The notes under the pieces were generated by a model. The model ran no database searches. It was given only the letters and a program-made list of their open reading frames with translations, and was not told the origin of the DNA. A DNA stretch of 64,000 nucleotides from an uncultured Christensenella sp. (GTDB lineage Bacteria; Bacillota; Clostridia; Christensenellales; UBA1242), in contig CAJTYR010000007.1 of assembly GCA_910584295.1 (NCBI GenBank), forward strand, positions 1 through 64,000, written 5' to 3'. This document shows, piece after piece, positions 7,463 to 16,078 of this stretch; within the stretch, counting starts at the first letter, position 1, and each line of letters starts with the position of its first letter. The position numbers were made by a program, and so were the translations under genes.

Positions 7463-9491
7463 AATTGAAGGACTTGATTGTGCAAATTGTGCAAAAGTTT
7501 TGGAGTGTGAATTAAACAAACTTGACGATGTTGAAAATGCACAAATAAATTTCATAAAAAGTGAAATTGCTTTTGAGACAAAAGATGTTGACAAAGCGCT
7601 GAACAATATCATTAAATGTACTAAAAAAGTTGAACCGAATGCGAAAATTCTCACTTCTTCACAAAATAAATCGAAAAACAAACTTTCTTTTATTATGGGG
7701 TTGGGACTTTTTGCTTTTGGTCTTATTTTAGGCGTGTTTGCTTTGGTTTTTGAGAAAAACTTGCCACTTTGGGCTTTTTGGATGATGTTTGTTCTTTCCG
7801 TTTTGATGATGGGATATAAGACTTATTTCAAAGCTTTGCTTCTTCTTTGCAAGGGTGTTGTCAATGAAAATCTTCTTGTGACAATTTCCGTTGTTGGTGC
7901 AACCCTTGTGCATGAGCATATGGAAGGTCTTATGGTTGTTGCGCTTTACACTTTTGGAAAAATATTGGAGGGGTTGGCAGTCAACAAATCAAGGAAATCA
8001 ATTGCGGAACTTACCGATTTGACACCGGAATATGCGAACCTAGTTACTGAAGATGGGGTGAAGGTTGTTTCTCCAAATGAGGTCGCACTTGGAAGCATTT
8101 TGCTGGTTAAGGTTGGAGAGAAAATTCCAATTGATGGCAAAGTTATTGATGGGGCTTGCTCGCTTAATGTTCAAAGTCTGACAGGCGAAAGTGTGCCTGT
8201 TTCAGTCGGAGTTGCGGACAATGTTCTCTCTGGAGCAATTGTGCTTGATGGTGTTTTGAAAATTGAAACGACAGCCACTTATGAAAATAGCACTGCTAGT
8301 CGAATCATGGATCTGATTGAGCATGCTTCAGAGAAAAAATCCAAGACGGAAACATTCATTTCAAAAATGACGAAATGGTATACCTTGGGTGTTATTGCTC
8401 TTGCACTTGCGGTGTGGGGAATTGTTTGGGCAGTGACAAAAAATTTGGATAATGCAATTTATCGTGGTTTGATTTTCTTGGTTGTGTCTTGCCCTTGTGC
8501 GTTTGCAATTTCTGTGCCTCTTACTTATTTTTCTGGCATTGGAAATGCTTCAAGAAAAGGAATATTGATCAAAGGGTCAAACTATCTTGATGCATGTGCA
8601 AAGATGAACATTGTTGCATTTGACAAAACCGGCACTCTCACCACAGGTCAATTTGCTGTTGATAAAATCAATGTCTATGACAAAAATATGAAGGAAAATG
8701 ATGTTTTGATTTTGGCTGGGATTGGTGAGCAATATTCCCTTCATCCACTTGCAAAATCAATTGTGACTGCTTGTGGCAAAAAACTTCCAAAAGCGAAGAA
8801 CGTAATCGAAAAGGCTGGAGAGGGTGTCTTCTTTGATTATAAGGATAGACACTATTTTGTTGGAAGAAAAAACAAAAACTCTTCAAGCACTTTGGTGGAA
8901 CTTTTTGAAGAAAAGAAAAAACTTGGCGAGATAATTTTGTCAGACACAATTAAGCCGACTGCAACAATTGCTTGCAATCAACTTTCTGACATGTCAATTA
9001 AAACCGTTATGCTTTCAGGTGATGGAGAAGAGGTGGCAAAAAGTGTTGCTGAAAAAATTGGTGTAAGTGAATGGCATGGCAGACTTTTGCCAGAAGATAA
9101 GTTTAGTTGGATTGAAGAAGCGAAGAAAGACAAGAAAATTTTTGTGGGATATGTGGGAGATGGCATCAATGATGCTCCATCTTTGATGCTTGCGGATGTT
9201 GGAATAAGTATGGGTATCTCTGGAAGCGGAGCAAGCGTTGAAGCATCCGACATTGTCTTGGTTGATGACAATCCGAGCAAAGTTCCGCTTGCAATCAAAC
9301 TTTCAAAGTTTACAAGAAAAATTGTTTGGCAAAACATCATCCTGTCAGCGGGAATCAAACTTATTTTTTTGATTTTGGGTGCTGTTGGCGTGACAGGAAT
9401 GCTTGAGGCGGTTATTGCAGATGTGGGAGTGACGGTTTTGGCGATTTGCAATAGCATGCGAGCTCTTAAACATACTCCAAAGGAAAAATAA
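7443..9491 (+). CDS. cadA: P1B-type Cd/Zn/Pb-exporting ATPase
   Basis: The protein has about 682 residues. The start is ATG 7443 (or 7446) behind AAGGAGGG, inside the end of the repressor gene. The domains run: heavy-metal domain GLDCANC (residues 10-16), paired membrane helices, actuator domain (SLTGES), transport motif CPC near residue 350, phosphorylation motif DKTGTLT near 392, HP motif (LHPLA), GDGINDAP near 572, and a last helix pair with Lys and Asp as in ZntA (KLIF, ADVG). Together these mark the Zn/Cd/Pb subgroup. It pumps the metal out of the cytoplasm using ATP. Metal preference among Cd, Zn and Pb cannot be read directly. Confidence 0.92.
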   Translation: MMKKTVKIEGLDCANCAKVLECELNKLDDVENAQINFIKSEIAFETKDVDKALNNIIKCTKKVEPNAKILTSSQNKSKNKLSFIMGLGLFAFGLILGVFALVFEKNLPLWAFWMMFVLSVLMMGYKTYFKALLLLCKGVVNENLLVTISVVGATLVHEHMEGLMVVALYTFGKILEGLAVNKSRKSIAELTDLTPEYANLVTEDGVKVVSPNEVALGSILLVKVGEKIPIDGKVIDGACSLNVQSLTGESVPVSVGVADNVLSGAIVLDGVLKIETTATYENSTASRIMDLIEHASEKKSKTETFISKMTKWYTLGVIALALAVWGIVWAVTKNLDNAIYRGLIFLVVSCPCAFAISVPLTYFSGIGNASRKGILIKGSNYLDACAKMNIVAFDKTGTLTTGQFAVDKINVYDKNMKENDVLILAGIGEQYSLHPLAKSIVTACGKKLPKAKNVIEKAGEGVFFDYKDRHYFVGRKNKNSSSTLVELFEEKKKLGEIILSDTIKPTATIACNQLSDMSIKTVMLSGDGEEVAKSVAEKIGVSEWHGRLLPEDKFSWIEEAKKDKKIFVGYVGDGINDAPSLMLADVGISMGISGSGASVEASDIVLVDDNPSKVPLAIKLSKFTRKIVWQNIILSAGIKLIFLILGAVGVTGMLEAVIADVGVTVLAICNSMRALKHTPKEK

Positions 9492-9532
9492 GAGACAAAA
9501 TAAGAATAAAAACTTATTTAACCAATTAAAAT

Positions 9533-9570
9533 AAAAGAGTAGAAATTGAAAAGGGTTTTTGCTCTTTTTT
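9533..9570 (+). terminator. weak terminator after cadA
   Basis: AAAAGAG (9533-9539) can pair with CTCTTTT (9562-9568) around a 22-base loop, followed by T residues. Confidence 0.35.
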
Positions 9571-9580
9571 CTTAAAGAAG

Positions 9581-9610
9581 TTGACTATGTGGGGGGCTTT
9601 GTGCTATGCT
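9581..9610 (+). promoter_or_regulatory. promoter of the first paralogous lipoprotein
   Basis: TTGACT (9581-9586), 18-bp spacer, TATGCT (9605-9610) with an upstream TGTGC extension. Confidence 0.55.
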
Positions 9611-9637
9611 GAAAAAAGATGAAGGAGAGACAAATAA

Positions 9638-10429
9638 ATGAAAAAATTTGGAAAAATTTTCGGTGTTGCTGCTCTTGCGGTCGCAACACTTACAGCGGGA
9701 GCGTTTGGTCTTTCTGGCTGTGGAAATAAAGTTAAGGTGAACGATATTGAAAAATATGTTGCGCAAGAGACAACAGATAACACCATGAGCGAGGGCTATA
9801 AATTTAGAATTAACATGAGTGGTGCACTTGGAACTGATGCTTTTGAAGGAACAATGCAAGGCACAGTTGTTTTCAGTGGAGAAGAAGGAAGCAGAAGATT
9901 GGAAATGGCTCTTGTGGCTTCAACTCCAGCAAGTCAAGGCTCGCCAGCAACATACGCTGAAACTTATGTGAAAGGTGATTACATCTATGAAAGAGAGAGT
10001 GCAACTGATAAATTTACAAAGATTTCCGCAGATTTTGCAGATGTGACAAATGAAGCATCAGATATTCTTTCAGAATATGAGCGTATGGCAGATTTAACAG
10101 CCACAATCAATCAATATCTTATTGCTTGCAAGCAACTTGAAGGACAGGGGTTGAAAATAACAAAAACAAACAAGAATGGTGTTTTGAAATATTCAGCAAC
10201 TTGCAAAGCCACAGACGGAACATTTAAATTTGTGCTTGAATACAAAAATGACAAACTTACAAAATTGTCACTTGATTACAAATTGACCTATCCAACATCA
10301 CTTGTTATTCAAATGGATTTTGCAGCATATACAGGTGCGGTTGATTTTCCGGCAGATTTGGATGAAAATTCAGAAATGCTTCCAACTCCAGAAGAAGGGG
10401 AAGGCGGAGAAGAGCAACTTGTTGCATAA
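9638..10429 (+). CDS. lipoprotein, paralogue of the next gene
   Basis: The protein has 263 residues. The start follows GGAGAG. The signal peptide begins MKKFGKIFGVAALAVATL and ends in lipobox LSGC near residue 28. The mature part alternates beta strands and charged loops (ETYVKGDYIYER, GVLKYSATCKATDG), a layout typical of LppX/DUF-type half-barrel lipoproteins, and ends in an acidic Gly/Glu tail. Its signal peptide is almost the same as that of the next gene, so the two likely arose by duplication. Function is unknown; it is anchored outside the membrane. It has its own promoter and terminator. Confidence 0.75.
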   Translation: MKKFGKIFGVAALAVATLTAGAFGLSGCGNKVKVNDIEKYVAQETTDNTMSEGYKFRINMSGALGTDAFEGTMQGTVVFSGEEGSRRLEMALVASTPASQGSPATYAETYVKGDYIYERESATDKFTKISADFADVTNEASDILSEYERMADLTATINQYLIACKQLEGQGLKITKTNKNGVLKYSATCKATDGTFKFVLEYKNDKLTKLSLDYKLTYPTSLVIQMDFAAYTGAVDFPADLDENSEMLPTPEEGEGGEEQLVA

Positions 10430-10437
10430 AATATTTG

Positions 10438-10466
10438 AAAGACTTCCAAACGGAGGTCTTTTTTTG
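10438..10466 (+). terminator. terminator
   Basis: AAGACTTCC pairs with GGAGGTCTT around a short loop, followed by seven T residues. Confidence 0.75.
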
Positions 10467-10530
10467 TGGTTTCTTGCAAAATAGCACAGTTTATTGCATT
10501 TTTAATTGGTGCTTTTGCATAATATGTGTA

Positions 10531-10559
10531 TTGACACAAACTAGCTTTTGTGTTATTCT
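10531..10559 (+). promoter_or_regulatory. promoter of the second paralogous lipoprotein
   Basis: TTGACA (10531-10536), 17-bp spacer, TATTCT (10554-10559). Confidence 0.65.
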
Positions 10560-10588
10560 TATGACGAATTTGTTTTTAGGAGAAAAGT

Positions 10589-12112
10589 ATGAAACGTTTT
10601 GGCAAAGTTTTTGGAATCGGGGTTCTCGCTTTTGCAACGCTTACAGCAGGAGTTGTTGGGCTTTCAGGATGCGGGGAAAGATGGAAAAATCCAGACAAAG
10701 ACGATATGCCAGAAGAACCACCGGCAATTGTTGTGCCACCAGAAGAAAAGCCTCTTATTGGTGTTGTTTCTTTGAAGGAAATTCAAGAATACCTTTCTGA
10801 CAGCGCAGTGAAAACTACTTTTGATGGACTTAAAATTGTATCTTCAGTGCCAGAAAATGAAAGTGGTGTGTGTGGACATGAGTTTTATGCCGTTGTTGGC
10901 GAGACTCCAGCTCAGACAAAGATGGCAGTGAAGACTTTGTATGAAAATGCCAATGCTGTTACCAATTTTATCAAAGGCGATGAAAAGGCTGTTTATGTTA
11001 AGTCTGAAACTGCAACAGAGGTGCTTACAGAAAAATTGACAACTGCTGAAGAGGTTGAGATTATACTTTCTGATTTAAACACTATATACACAAATGCGAT
11101 TGATGTTAAAACGCAATTTGACGGGGTGTTTGCAGAGTGGCAGACCCTTGATAATTTCAGATATTCTGCAGTTAGAACCAGACTTGGAGAAAATGTTTCT
11201 TTTGAAATCGTTTATTCTTACACTGCAAAAGAAGAAGATGCTCAAGACCCAAACATTGTGACAGATGTTAATTACACAGGCAAGGCGAATATATCTTTTG
11301 AAAATTCGGCAGTTGTAAAATATGAGACAATTTTGACGAGACAAGAGAAAGGTAGTTTGACAAAAGAGACTTATAAAAATATGGCAGAAAATTTGACGGA
11401 TTTTGAACTCCCATCTGACCTTGACACCTATGCAGAGCAGATAACTTTGGAAAGTTTCAAAGAATACTTGAATTATTCATCAACAGTTTCAATTTTCGAT
11501 AAACTTGGTGTCACAATTACGGAAGGCGGTCACAAAGACAGAATTTTTATGGCAGTTAAAGATGGAGAATTCATCAGAACAAAATCAATGAATGTTGATC
11601 AAGAAGATGATGTTGTTTATTACTATTTGGGTGAAAGTGGAAAGGCTTACAAAGAAGTTGGAGAAGAGTTGGTTGAGATTGCAGACGAGACAGAACTTGA
11701 AAATTTTGCGAAAAAAAACAATGAATCATTTGAAGGCTATTCGAACGTCAGTCTTATTATAGGAAATCTTCTTGCAGAAAGTGAAGCAAGTACAAACAAA
11801 GATATTGTTGTTAAAAAGAAATCACAAGGCAATAGATTGGAATTTGCGATTGAATTTTTTTATGATGTTATTGATAGCGTTGACGGCATGAATTATAATT
11901 ATTCTGGCACAATGATTCTTATTTTTGAAGATAACATGGTGCAGTTGATTGATCTTGTTGCAACACAAAAAGTTGTTGAAACTGGAGAAATTATTATGGA
12001 GCCAAAAGTTGTCATCGAAAGAATAGATTCTCTTGTTTTCCCAGAATTTCCAGCTTCTCCAGAAGTGCCTGTTGAACCAGGAATCTCAGAAGAGGGTGGA
12101 GAGATTGCTTAA
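10589..12112 (+). CDS. lipoprotein with two internal repeat domains
   Basis: The protein has 507 residues and starts behind AGGAG. The signal peptide begins MKRFGKVFGIGVLAFATL with lipobox LSGC, near-identical to the previous gene. A Pro/Glu linker follows, then two similar halves: SLKEIQEYLSDSAVKTTFDGL near residue 62 and TLESFKEYLNYSSTVSIFDKL near residue 286. Each half continues with beta-rich sequence. The C-terminus is Pro/Glu-rich. It looks like a duplicated form of the single-domain neighbour. Likely role: surface-exposed lipid- or ligand-binding lipoprotein, by fold-type analogy only. Confidence 0.72.
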   Translation: MKRFGKVFGIGVLAFATLTAGVVGLSGCGERWKNPDKDDMPEEPPAIVVPPEEKPLIGVVSLKEIQEYLSDSAVKTTFDGLKIVSSVPENESGVCGHEFYAVVGETPAQTKMAVKTLYENANAVTNFIKGDEKAVYVKSETATEVLTEKLTTAEEVEIILSDLNTIYTNAIDVKTQFDGVFAEWQTLDNFRYSAVRTRLGENVSFEIVYSYTAKEEDAQDPNIVTDVNYTGKANISFENSAVVKYETILTRQEKGSLTKETYKNMAENLTDFELPSDLDTYAEQITLESFKEYLNYSSTVSIFDKLGVTITEGGHKDRIFMAVKDGEFIRTKSMNVDQEDDVVYYYLGESGKAYKEVGEELVEIADETELENFAKKNNESFEGYSNVSLIIGNLLAESEASTNKDIVVKKKSQGNRLEFAIEFFYDVIDSVDGMNYNYSGTMILIFEDNMVQLIDLVATQKVVETGEIIMEPKVVIERIDSLVFPEFPASPEVPVEPGISEEGGEIA

Positions 12113-12117
12113 TTGTT

Positions 12118-12149
12118 AAAAAAAAAGACTTCAGTTTGAAGTCTTTTTT
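12118..12149 (+). terminator. terminator
   Basis: AAAAAAGACTTCA pairs with TGAAGTCTTTTT across a GTT loop; a T-run follows. Confidence 0.8.
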
Positions 12150-12203
12150 ATTGTCAAAAGCGTAGACAAAATATAAAAAATTGTATAAATATGCAAAAAT
12201 TGT

Positions 12204-12233
12204 TTGATTTATTCATTTTTGTTGTGCTATACT
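12204..12233 (+). promoter_or_regulatory. promoter of the unknown 192-residue gene
   Basis: TTGATT (12204-12209), 18-bp spacer, TATACT (12228-12233) with a TGTGC extension. Confidence 0.55.
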
Positions 12234-12265
12234 ATGAAAGTAATTCAAAGAAACGGAAGAGGGAA

Positions 12266-12844
12266 ATGGACTTTTTATATTTATTTGATATGATTAATTT
12301 TGATGCTTCTGGCAAAATTGACGCTGGTGAAGAGGGGCTTGAAAAAGCTCGCTCAAACTATTTGTATTTGATAAGCAAATATAATCAAACAATCTTGCAA
12401 GAAGAAAATTTGCCAGTGTCTGACTTTTTTAAAACGGAGCTTTCACAAGTTTTGGAAGATGTTGAAAATGGCGGAGATTATGAAGGCGCACAAAAGAAAG
12501 TTTTGTCAAACTGCCATTTGAAAACGCAACAAATTGCGCTTTCTTCAAACAGTGAAAAGGATTTTATTTTAAGACTTAATAGTGCGATTTCTGTTAGGGA
12601 TGAGGCTTTTGCCTGTCTTGTTGGCAAAAATGTCAATCGTCTGCAGTTGGCTTACATAATCACTTCTCTTTCTGGAAAGGTCGAAAAGAAAATTGAGAAG
12701 AGTTTGGATGAGGGAATAAAGTCCAAAAACGAGAAAAGTAAAGTTTTCAAAGACATGATCAAATACAATCGTTTGATGCTTACTGCTCAAAAAGTGGAAA
12801 GTCATGAGCTTTCTGCAGGTGACCTTTGTCCAGTTGTGGCATAG
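12266..12844 (+). CDS. hypothetical protein, largely helical
   Basis: The protein has 192 residues. The start is the ATG at 12266 behind GGAAGAGGG; an ATG upstream at 12191 lies before the promoter -10 and is rejected. The sequence is mostly helical and polar, with no signal peptide or membrane segment, so a cytoplasmic location is likely. No known motif was seen. It sits alone between two lipoproteins and the rplM operon with its own promoter. Confidence 0.6.
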   Translation: MDFLYLFDMINFDASGKIDAGEEGLEKARSNYLYLISKYNQTILQEENLPVSDFFKTELSQVLEDVENGGDYEGAQKKVLSNCHLKTQQIALSSNSEKDFILRLNSAISVRDEAFACLVGKNVNRLQLAYIITSLSGKVEKKIEKSLDEGIKSKNEKSKVFKDMIKYNRLMLTAQKVESHELSAGDLCPVVA

Positions 12845-12889
12845 AGCCTTATTTTTGTGAGAATATATCTTTAAATTTGTGAAAAACAC

Positions 12890-12918
12890 TTGACAAACTT
12901 ATGTGATTTATATAAAAT
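12890..12918 (+). promoter_or_regulatory. promoter of rplM-rpsI
   Basis: TTGACA (12890-12895), 17-bp spacer, TAAAAT (12913-12918). Confidence 0.75.
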
Positions 12919-12924
12919 TATAAA

Positions 12925-13030
12925 GTCCATATTTTGGAGGTGTTTTTTTGTTGTTAGCCCCAATAAATGACATTGTTCCAAAATAAATTTATTAAATACA
13001 TCAAAAAAAAGAAAAATTGAGGGAGAAAAA
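12925..13030 (+). promoter_or_regulatory. candidate L13-type mRNA leader of rplM
   Basis: About 105 bases lie between the predicted transcript start and rplM. The segment includes a GGAGGTG run not used by any start and short complementary pieces. Firmicutes rplM mRNAs often carry an L13 leader. The position fits, but I could not verify the fold. Confidence 0.35.
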
Positions 13031-13474
13031 ATGAAAACTTATATGGCAAATCCAGCCACAGTTGAAAGAAAATGGTATGTTGTTGATGCCAACAAAATGC
13101 CACTTGGAAGACTTGCAAGCCAAGTTGCAGACATCTTGACTGGAAAAAATAAAACAATCTACACACCACATGTTGACACTGGAGATTTTGTTGTTGTTCT
13201 CAATTCTGACAAAGTTGTTTTGACAGGAAAGAAACTTGAACAAAAGAAACTTCGTTGGCACACTGGTTATATTGGTGGACTTAAAGAAGTTGGATACGAC
13301 ACTCTTATGAGAACAAACTCTTGCAAAGTTATTGAAAAGGCAGTCAAGGGTATGCTTCCAAAAAATTCTTTGGGAAGAAAACAAATCACTCGTCTTCATG
13401 TTTACAAAGACGAAAATCACAACCACCAAGCACAAAAACCTGAATTGATCACATTAGAAGGAGTAAGGGAATAA
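13031..13474 (+). CDS. rplM: 50S ribosomal protein L13
   Basis: The protein has 147 residues, full length for L13, starting behind GAGGGAG. Family landmarks: WYVVDANKMPLGRLAS near the N-terminus, HVDTGDFVVVLN, and GMLPKNSLGR near residue 108. L13 binds 23S rRNA early in large-subunit assembly. Its stop codon overlaps the start of rpsI by one base, the usual coupled pair. Confidence 0.97.
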   Translation: MKTYMANPATVERKWYVVDANKMPLGRLASQVADILTGKNKTIYTPHVDTGDFVVVLNSDKVVLTGKKLEQKKLRWHTGYIGGLKEVGYDTLMRTNSCKVIEKAVKGMLPKNSLGRKQITRLHVYKDENHNHQAQKPELITLEGVRE

Positions 13475-13884
13475 TGGCTGAAAAGAAACAAAACAAAGTT
13501 GGAAGTTTCATTGCAACTGGAAGAAGAAAAAAATCTATTGCCAGAGTTCGTATGACAAGCGGAACTGGTATCATCACAATCAATGGAAAAAACATTGATG
13601 AATATCTTCAAAGAGACACACTCATTCTCATCGCAAAGAGAGCATTGGTGCTTACAAACACTGAAGGTAAATTTGATGTTGATGTCAATGTTATCGGTGG
13701 GGGAATTGCTGGTCAAGCTGGCGCAATTTGCCACGGAATCGCAAGAGCACTTCTTAAAGTGTCTGAAACTTACAGAAAAGAACTTAAGGACGCAGGGCTT
13801 CTTACTCGTGACCCAAGAATGAAAGAAAGAAAGAAGTATGGTCTCAAGAAGGCAAGAAAAGCTTCACAGTTCTCAAAGCGTTAA
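13474..13884 (+). CDS. rpsI: 30S ribosomal protein S9
   Basis: The protein has 136 residues. Landmarks are GRRKKSIARVRM near the start, GGGIAGQAGAICHGIARAL in the middle and the conserved end KKARKASQFSKR. The basic tail reaches toward P-site tRNA in the small subunit. It is translated through an overlapping TAATG with rplM, and a terminator follows. Confidence 0.97.
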   Translation: MAEKKQNKVGSFIATGRRKKSIARVRMTSGTGIITINGKNIDEYLQRDTLILIAKRALVLTNTEGKFDVDVNVIGGGIAGQAGAICHGIARALLKVSETYRKELKDAGLLTRDPRMKERKKYGLKKARKASQFSKR

Positions 13885-13894
13885 TATTTCAAAG

Positions 13895-13922
13895 CAAGAG
13901 CAAAATGCTCTTGTTTTTTATT
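13895..13922 (+). terminator. terminator of rplM-rpsI
   Basis: CAAGAGCA pairs with TGCTCTTG across AAA, followed by a T-run. Confidence 0.85.
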
Positions 13923-13940
13923 TTAAATATTGATTTCTTT

Positions 13941-13968
13941 TTGAAATTCTAAATGCTTATGCTATAAT
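13941..13968 (+). promoter_or_regulatory. promoter of the serine hydrolase gene
   Basis: TTGAAA (13941-13946), 16-bp spacer, TATAAT (13963-13968). Confidence 0.65.
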
Positions 13969-13985
13969 TTTTTTGAGGAGTGATT

Positions 13986-14534
13986 ATGAAAAACTATTTT
14001 ATTATTCATGGAAGTTTTGGAAGCAGTCAGTCAAACTGGTTCCCTTGGCTTGAAGAAAAAATCGAGCGGGGGGGGCATAAGTGCTTCTGTCTTGACTTTC
14101 CAGTAGGTGTCGGAAGACAAAACTATCAAAATTGGGAGTTGGTGCTTGACAGCGTCAAGAGATTTATAACGGAAGAAAGTGTTTTCTTTTGCCATTCAAT
14201 CTCTTGCATCTTTTTGGTGAAATATTGCATCAAAAACAACATCAAAATTGGTAGAGCTGTGCTTGTGTCTGGTTTTAATCATTATCTTGGTCTTGATGAA
14301 GATTACGATGATGTAAATTGCACAATGTATACAAATTATGCAAGCAAATTTAAGGATTTGTGCAAAGAAAGGGTTTGTTATTTGGCAAAAAATGATCCTT
14401 ATGTCAAATTTGACAAATTAAAGGAATTTGCAAACCTTATTGATGCAAAAGAGATTGTTTCAAACAACGCTGGGCATTTCAACAAAGATTCTGGATTTGC
14501 AGAATTTGAAGATTTGCTTAAATATGTTAAATAG
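13986..14534 (+). CDS. RBBP9/YdeN-type alpha/beta hydrolase
   Basis: The protein has 182 residues. The start is the ATG at 13986, 7 bases after GGAG; a GTG at 13980 is too close to the ribosome site. Motifs: N-terminal FIIHGSFGSS (oxyanion loop), nucleophile elbow CHSISC in place of the usual GHSLG, an Asp in AKNDPYV, and catalytic His in NAGHFN. This matches the small serine hydrolases of the RBBP9/YdeN family. Substrate is unknown. The elbow is atypical because the first glycine is a cysteine. Confidence 0.75.
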   Translation: MKNYFIIHGSFGSSQSNWFPWLEEKIERGGHKCFCLDFPVGVGRQNYQNWELVLDSVKRFITEESVFFCHSISCIFLVKYCIKNNIKIGRAVLVSGFNHYLGLDEDYDDVNCTMYTNYASKFKDLCKERVCYLAKNDPYVKFDKLKEFANLIDAKEIVSNNAGHFNKDSGFAEFEDLLKYVK

Positions 14535-14541
14535 AAAAATA

Positions 14542-14570
14542 TAAGCCTTGCAAAAGCAGGGCTTTTTCTT
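14542..14570 (+). terminator. terminator
   Basis: AAGCCTTGC pairs with GCAGGGCTT across AAAA with one G-T pair, followed by T residues. Confidence 0.75.
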
Positions 14571-14616
14571 TTTGTTTTTTAAGAAAATATGATAAAATGA
14601 TTTATGGAGAAAAGTT

Positions 14617-15099
14617 ATGGCAGATAATATGCACATTTTGGAAATAAGTAAAAATGAGATGCCAGTTGGCATAAATGCACTTATTGTAAAAGACAATAAA
14701 GTTCTTTTAGGGCTTCGAATTGGAAAACGAGGAGGTTCTGGAAACTGGGGACTTATTGGCGGAAAGGCAAGATGTGGAGAAAGTATTGAACAGACGATGC
14801 AAAGAGAGCTGAAGGAGGAAATTGACATTGATGTGAAGATTGAAGATATGAAAGTTGTCAATCTATTCACAACTCAATCAAGTGAAAGCATATTGTTCTA
14901 TCAGATTGGAATTTTGATTTCAAATTTTAGTGGAGAGATCAAAAATATGGAGCCATCCAAATGTGGGGAACTTCGTTTCTTTGATTTGAATGATTTGCCG
15001 GAAAATCTCTTTCTTGGGACAAAGGGGAATATTGAACTTTTCAAGCGTGGAGAATTTTATAACAGGGCTGTTAATTTTGATTATAGAAATAAAAAATAA
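14617..15099 (+). CDS. Nudix hydrolase
   Basis: The protein has 160 residues and starts behind GGAG. The Nudix box spans residues ~49-71: GG at its start, the ESIEQ turn, then RELKEEIDI with the metal-binding glutamates. It would cleave a nucleoside diphosphate linked to another group. The preceding GGSGNWGLIGG is typical of ADP-ribose or (d)NTP pyrophosphatases, but the substrate cannot be called. It lies 18 bases ahead of a flavoprotein gene and may be co-transcribed with it. Confidence 0.88.
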   Translation: MADNMHILEISKNEMPVGINALIVKDNKVLLGLRIGKRGGSGNWGLIGGKARCGESIEQTMQRELKEEIDIDVKIEDMKVVNLFTTQSSESILFYQIGILISNFSGEIKNMEPSKCGELRFFDLNDLPENLFLGTKGNIELFKRGEFYNRAVNFDYRNKK

Positions 15100-15117
15100 C
15101 AATTTGAGGAGTTATTT

Positions 15118-16002
15118 ATGCAAAAAATTTATGATGTTTTGATTCTTGGTGGTGGTGTGGCAGGAATGAGTGCCGCTATCTATGCCAAGAGAAGTGGTGC
15201 TGATGTTGCAATTATAGAGAAAACTGCCCTTGGTGGAGCAACTGCGACTTTGACAAAAATTGAAAACTTTCCTTCTCAAACTGAAATAGATGGGGTTTCG
15301 CTTGCGCAAATGTTCTCAAAACAGGTGGAAAGTTTGGATGTTGAGACTCTTTATGATGATATTATTTCGACCAATTTAAAAGGCGATTTGAAGGTTTTAA
15401 ATGGCAAACTTTCCTCATACAAAGCGAAGAAGATTATTATTGCCACTGGGATTTCTTATTTGGAATTAGGGAAAAACGAAAATGAGTTTTTGGGCAAAGG
15501 AGTGTCCTATTGTGCTGTGTGTGATGCAAATTTTTTCAAAGGGCAACAGGTTTGTGTTGTCAGTCGAAAGGGTAGTGGAATTAAGGATGCAAAATACCTA
15601 TCAAAAATTGCCTCTTCAGTTTTGGTTTTTGATGAAGAAGATATGTCAGTCTTTGCTCAAGTAAACAAAGTTTCAAATATGAGTGTCGTTTCAAACACGA
15701 AAGTGGAAAAAATTGTTGGAAAAAATTTAGTTGAGGGTGTGCAAGTTATGGTTGACGGAAATGAAAAATATTTTGAGACAAACGCTGTTTTTGTTGCATT
15801 GGGCAGAAAGCCTAAAACCGATATTTTTGGGAAGGAACTTGCTTTGGACTCTTTGGGCTTTATTAAAACCGATGAAAATATGCAAACTTCAATATCAGGC
15901 GTTTTTGCTGTCGGGGATGTTCGTGCGGGAGTTATGAAGCAGATTGTAACAGCTTGCAGTGATGGTGCAATTGCTGGCAAAAAAGCAGGCGAGGGTTTGT
16001 AG
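15118..16002 (+). CDS. thioredoxin-reductase-like flavoprotein lacking NADPH motifs
   Basis: The protein has 294 residues and starts behind GAGGAG. FAD site: GGGVAGMSAA near residues 11-20 and GDVR near 268. Redox disulfide: CAVCD near 132-136 (CATC or similar in TrxB). The second dinucleotide-binding segment, normally GGGxSA plus an HRR motif, reads VVSRKGSGIKDA and carries no HRR equivalent. NADPH use is therefore doubtful. Clostridial ferredoxin-dependent thioredoxin reductases (FFTR) share this loss. The inference is a ferredoxin- or otherwise-reduced thioredoxin reductase. No thioredoxin gene is adjacent. Confidence 0.78.
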   Translation: MQKIYDVLILGGGVAGMSAAIYAKRSGADVAIIEKTALGGATATLTKIENFPSQTEIDGVSLAQMFSKQVESLDVETLYDDIISTNLKGDLKVLNGKLSSYKAKKIIIATGISYLELGKNENEFLGKGVSYCAVCDANFFKGQQVCVVSRKGSGIKDAKYLSKIASSVLVFDEEDMSVFAQVNKVSNMSVVSNTKVEKIVGKNLVEGVQVMVDGNEKYFETNAVFVALGRKPKTDIFGKELALDSLGFIKTDENMQTSISGVFAVGDVRAGVMKQIVTACSDGAIAGKKAGEGL

Positions 16003-16020
16003 CATTTGTTTTTTGATAAT

Positions 16021-16064
16021 AAAAAAGCGAAACTTGAAAGTTTGTAGCAAGTTTGCTTTTTTTT
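16021..16064 (+). terminator. terminator of the flavoprotein gene
   Basis: AAAAAAGCGAAACTT pairs, with one bulged G, with AAGTTTGCTTTTTT; a long T-run follows. Confidence 0.75.
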
Positions 16065-16078
16065 TCATACCACTTAAT

